Source of the DNA: Bacillota bacterium
GTDB lineage: Bacteria; Bacillota; DTU065
Length of the DNA stretch: 8,461 nucleotides
NCBI GenBank assembly: GCA_012842235.1
Contig: DUTE01000045.1
Span: forward strand, 1 to 8,461
Reading direction: 5' to 3'
The position numbers were made by a program, and so were the translations under genes. Below the pieces are notes generated by a model, which saw only the letters and a list, made by a program, of their open reading frames with translations, ran no database searches and was not told the DNA's origin. Shown here one piece after another: positions 7,059-8,461 of the stretch (its first letter is position 1; each line of letters begins with the position of its first letter).

Positions 7059-7810
7059 TACAGTCCTAAAACATGCTCTAAACCATAAATTGGCCCTTTA
7101 AGTTTAAGCACTTCACGAATTGCAAGAATAACACCAGGCATAAACGAAATTCTATCAAAAGAATCATGCCTTATAGTTAGAAGCTGTCCCTCGCCGCCAA
7201 AAATAACCTCTTGATGAGCAACAAGTCCCGGTAAGCGCACACTATGGATGTGTATGCCATCATTATTTTGGCCCCTTGGTCCCTCGTTTTTCCCTATTTC
7301 ACTTGCACCAAGAAGTTCAGCTGTTTTTACAGCTGTACCTGAAGGTGAATCGATTTTTTGATCATGGTGCAACTCGATTATCTCCACATTAGGAAAAAAT
7401 TTGTGGGCGGTTTTAGCAAACTGCATCATTAATACAGCTCCAATTGCAAAGTTAGGTACCACCAAAACCCCTATGTCATTGGTAATTAATGATGATACAT
7501 AACTTTCGCTAAGACCACTTGTTCCAACTACTATCGGTTTTCTGGCATCTAATGAGATAGCAATATTTTCTTTGACCATATCAGGTCTTGTAAAATCCAC
7601 CCAAACATCTGCCTTGCGAACCGCGTCCTTCAAATTTTTATCTATAATCACATTGTTCTTTTCTAAGCCCGCCAATAGGCCAGCATCTTCACTAAAAAAA
7701 GCAGGATCACAGGCTGCAGTTAAAACTAAATCCTCTTCTTTAGCTAAAGCTCTAACAACTTCTCTGCCCATTTTGCCACCTGCACCGCTTACACCAACTT
7801 TTACAGACAA
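7058..7810 (-). CDS. dapB: 4-hydroxy-tetrahydrodipicolinate reductase
   Basis: A 250-residue NAD(P)H-dependent reductase that turns the DapA product into tetrahydrodipicolinate on the way to diaminopimelate and lysine. Seen: the N-terminal nucleotide motif GVSGAGGKMG (residues 6-15), VDFTRPD (71-77), VVGTSGL, VPNFAIG (118-124) and the catalytic signature ELHHDQKIDSPSGTA (146-160), with His148/149, Lys152 and the substrate-binding SGT. The length is close to the usual 250-270. I place the start at the TTG of 7808-7810, 6 bases after GGGGGTG. The frame stays open up to a TTG at 7846, but that codon lies inside the riboswitch terminator and would add 12 residues unlike any DapB. It is the first gene of the operon, directly behind the lysine riboswitch. 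Confidence 0.95.
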   Translation of the reverse strand: MSVKVGVSGAGGKMGREVVRALAKEEDLVLTAACDPAFFSEDAGLLAGLEKNNVIIDKNLKDAVRKADVWVDFTRPDMVKENIAISLDARKPIVVGTSGLSESYVSSLITNDIGVLVVPNFAIGAVLMMQFAKTAHKFFPNVEIIELHHDQKIDSPSGTAVKTAELLGASEIGKNEGPRGQNNDGIHIHSVRLPGLVAHQEVIFGGEGQLLTIRHDSFDRISFMPGVILAIREVLKLKGPIYGLEHVLGL

Positions 7811-7831
7811 AAACTTCACCCCCAAAATATT

Positions 7832-7859
7832 AAAAAAAGCCGGCAACTAACCTGCCGAC
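7832..7859 (-). terminator. Riboswitch-controlled intrinsic terminator before dapB
   Basis: GTCGGCA (7853-7859) pairs with TGCCGGC (7839-7845) over 7 bp with one G-U pair, followed at once by T7 (7832-7838). This is a textbook attenuator 22 bases before the dapB TTG start. It competes with an antiterminator formed by CTAGCCTG (7873-7880) and CAGGTTAG (7847-7854). Confidence 0.9.
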
Positions 7860-7873
7860 CTCAATAGACCAAC

Positions 7874-8034
7874 AGGCTAGCGCATCACTTAGTTTAAGTG
7901 ACAGTTAGACAGTTATTCACTGACTAACCAGCCTAATAGAGTGCCCTCAATTAGACTTCGGCGATACTCCCCTTTCCCTAAAATCATAGGCCGCCGCCTC
8001 TTTTAGGTACTAATGCTTACCGCTCCTCTAGCCT
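7874..8034 (-). ncRNA. Lysine riboswitch (L-box) aptamer
   Basis: The leader carries the L-box core: AGAGGAGCGG (8020-8029), then GGGAAAGGGGAGTATCGCCG (7959-7978) running into AAG, and GATGCGCTAGCC near the 3' end. P1 is AGGCTAG (8028-8034) with CTAGCCT (7874-7880), 7 bp. Inside I can pair CTAAAA with TTTTAG in the P2 arm, AGTCTAAT with ATTAGGCT (P3), GTTAG with CTAAC plus CAGT with ACTG (P4), and CACTTA with TAAGTG (P5). Lysine binding should hold P1 closed, release the terminator and switch the operon off. I did not resolve the L2-L3 kissing contact. Confidence 0.95.
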
Positions 8035-8050
8035 TTTATTAATTTTGTAT

Positions 8051-8079
8051 ATTGTCCCACAGTATAGGCTTAGTGTCAA
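8051..8079 (-). promoter_or_regulatory. Sigma-A type promoter of the dap/dpa operon
   Basis: A perfect TTGACA (8074-8079), a 17-base spacer and GACAAT (8051-8056, 4 of 6 matches) point leftward. The expected start near 8043-8045 is about 10 bases before the P1 stem of the lysine riboswitch, the usual arrangement. Confidence 0.75.
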
Positions 8080-8142
8080 TAGCCTTCACTAATTTAGATA
8101 ACTTTTGCCTTTTTCAATGTTAATTATCTACTAAAACAATTA

Positions 8143-8170
8143 CTAACGAATATTTGTTAGAGGAGCTAAC
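8143..8170. repeat. Overlapping inverted repeats in the divergent intergenic region
   Basis: CTAACGAATATTTGTTAG (8143-8160) is an 18-base palindrome with one mismatch (a G-T pair), and its GTTAG also pairs with CTAAC at 8166-8170. It lies between the two divergent promoters, so an operator is possible. I know of no regulator for it. The rest of the roughly 285-base region between the riboswitches is AT-rich, with no gene that I can support. Confidence 0.3.
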
Positions 8171-8261
8171 TTAAGCAAGACCAATAACACCCTAAGATCT
8201 ATAGATTTAACAACTTTTTGTCTTGTTCTACTTAGTCTAGCTACCTTTTGCTATTAAAGCA

Positions 8262-8290
8262 TTTAAATTTGTTTTTGAAAGTGCTATACT
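8262..8290 (+). promoter_or_regulatory. Candidate promoter upstream of the FMN riboswitch
   Basis: TTTAAA (8262-8267), a 17-base spacer and TATACT (8285-8290) read rightward. An alternative is TTGAAA (8275-8280), 16 bases, TAGTAC (8297-8302). Either would start transcription before the riboswitch at 8325. Confidence 0.55.
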
Positions 8291-8324
8291 ATGAGATAGT
8301 ACTTAATTAAATACTTGAACATAT

Positions 8325-8437
8325 ATGTCTTCAGGGCAGGGTGAGATTCCCGACCGGCGGTATAGTCCGCAAGCACACTTGTGCAGAAATGGTGCAATTC
8401 CATTACCGACAGTATAGTCTGGATCAGAGAAGATGTA
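8325..8437 (+). ncRNA. FMN riboswitch (RFN element)
   Basis: The conserved RFN segments appear in order: CTTCAGGGCAGGGTGAGATT (8329-8348), CCCGACCGGCGGTATAGTCC (8349-8368) followed by GCAAGC, a variable hairpin (CACACTTGTG), ATGGTGCAATTCCAT (8389-8403), and ACCGACAGTATAGTCTGGAT (8405-8424) followed by CAGAGAAGAT. The closing stem is ATGTCTTC (8325-8332) with GAAGATGT (8429-8436). The controlled gene lies to the right, outside the window, so whether it is riboflavin synthesis (ribD type) or uptake (ribU type) and whether control is on transcription or translation cannot be seen. Confidence 0.96.
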
Positions 8438-8461
8438 TTATCTAAATACACCTATTTGCCA

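Noticed and set aside
7572..7850. Plus-strand frame opposite dapB running into the riboswitch terminator
   Set aside because: It is low-complexity in composition and antisense to dapB, with no supporting signal.
8157..8166. TTAGAGGAGC on the plus strand, resembling the start of a lysine riboswitch
   Set aside because: None of the other L-box segments follow on that strand, so it is a chance match.
1..8461. Insertion sequences, CRISPR arrays, tRNA/rRNA genes or defence systems
   Set aside because: I saw no regularly spaced repeats, transposase motifs, terminal inverted repeats or tRNA-like cloverleafs. The window is a conserved biosynthetic operon region.

Overview
The window carries one long block of leftward (minus-strand) genes typical of an endospore-forming, AT-rich Bacillota, probably a Clostridia-type lineage. 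The evidence is the two dipicolinate synthase genes (dpaA/dpaB, also called spoVFA/spoVFB), strong AGGAGG-type ribosome binding sites, frequent TTG/GTG starts, a lysine (L-box) riboswitch and an FMN riboswitch. The gene order dpaA-dpaB-asd-dapG-dapA-RNase J-tepA matches the order known in Bacillus subtilis, with dapB added at the front. I cannot name the genus.

Layout, in the direction of transcription from right to left: a sigma-A type promoter (about 8051-8079), a lysine riboswitch (about 7874-8034) with its own terminator and antiterminator (7832-7880), then dapB (TTG start at 7810), dpaA, dpaB, asd, dapG/lysC and dapA, with gaps of 14 to about 50 bases, closed by a palindromic terminator (about 2444-2479). 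A 365-base gap follows. It holds a folded element, a C8 tract and a promoter with a perfect TATAAT box (2220-2248) for an RNase J gene (433-2124). A hairpin terminator follows, and then the first 119 to 126 codons of a ClpP-class protease gene (tepA/ymfB) that runs off the left edge. At the far right, on the plus strand, a canonical FMN riboswitch (about 8325-8437) leads towards a gene outside the window, probably for riboflavin synthesis or uptake.

The operon is a metabolic unit. DapG phosphorylates aspartate, Asd reduces it to aspartate semialdehyde, and DapA condenses that with pyruvate. DapB then sends the product towards diaminopimelate and lysine, while DpaA/DpaB send it to dipicolinate, the spore-core chelator. 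The lysine riboswitch gates the whole operon.

The most interesting signal is in the 47 bases between dapB and dpaA. A good sigma-K promoter match (AC-N17-CATATGATA) lies across a 10-bp hairpin that captures part of the dpaA Shine-Dalgarno. Long read-through transcripts should hide that site. A sporulation transcript should start inside the hairpin loop, downstream of the 5' arm, and leave the site free. This would let the mother cell make dipicolinate precursors regardless of lysine and without making DapB. It is an inference from the sequence and has not been demonstrated.
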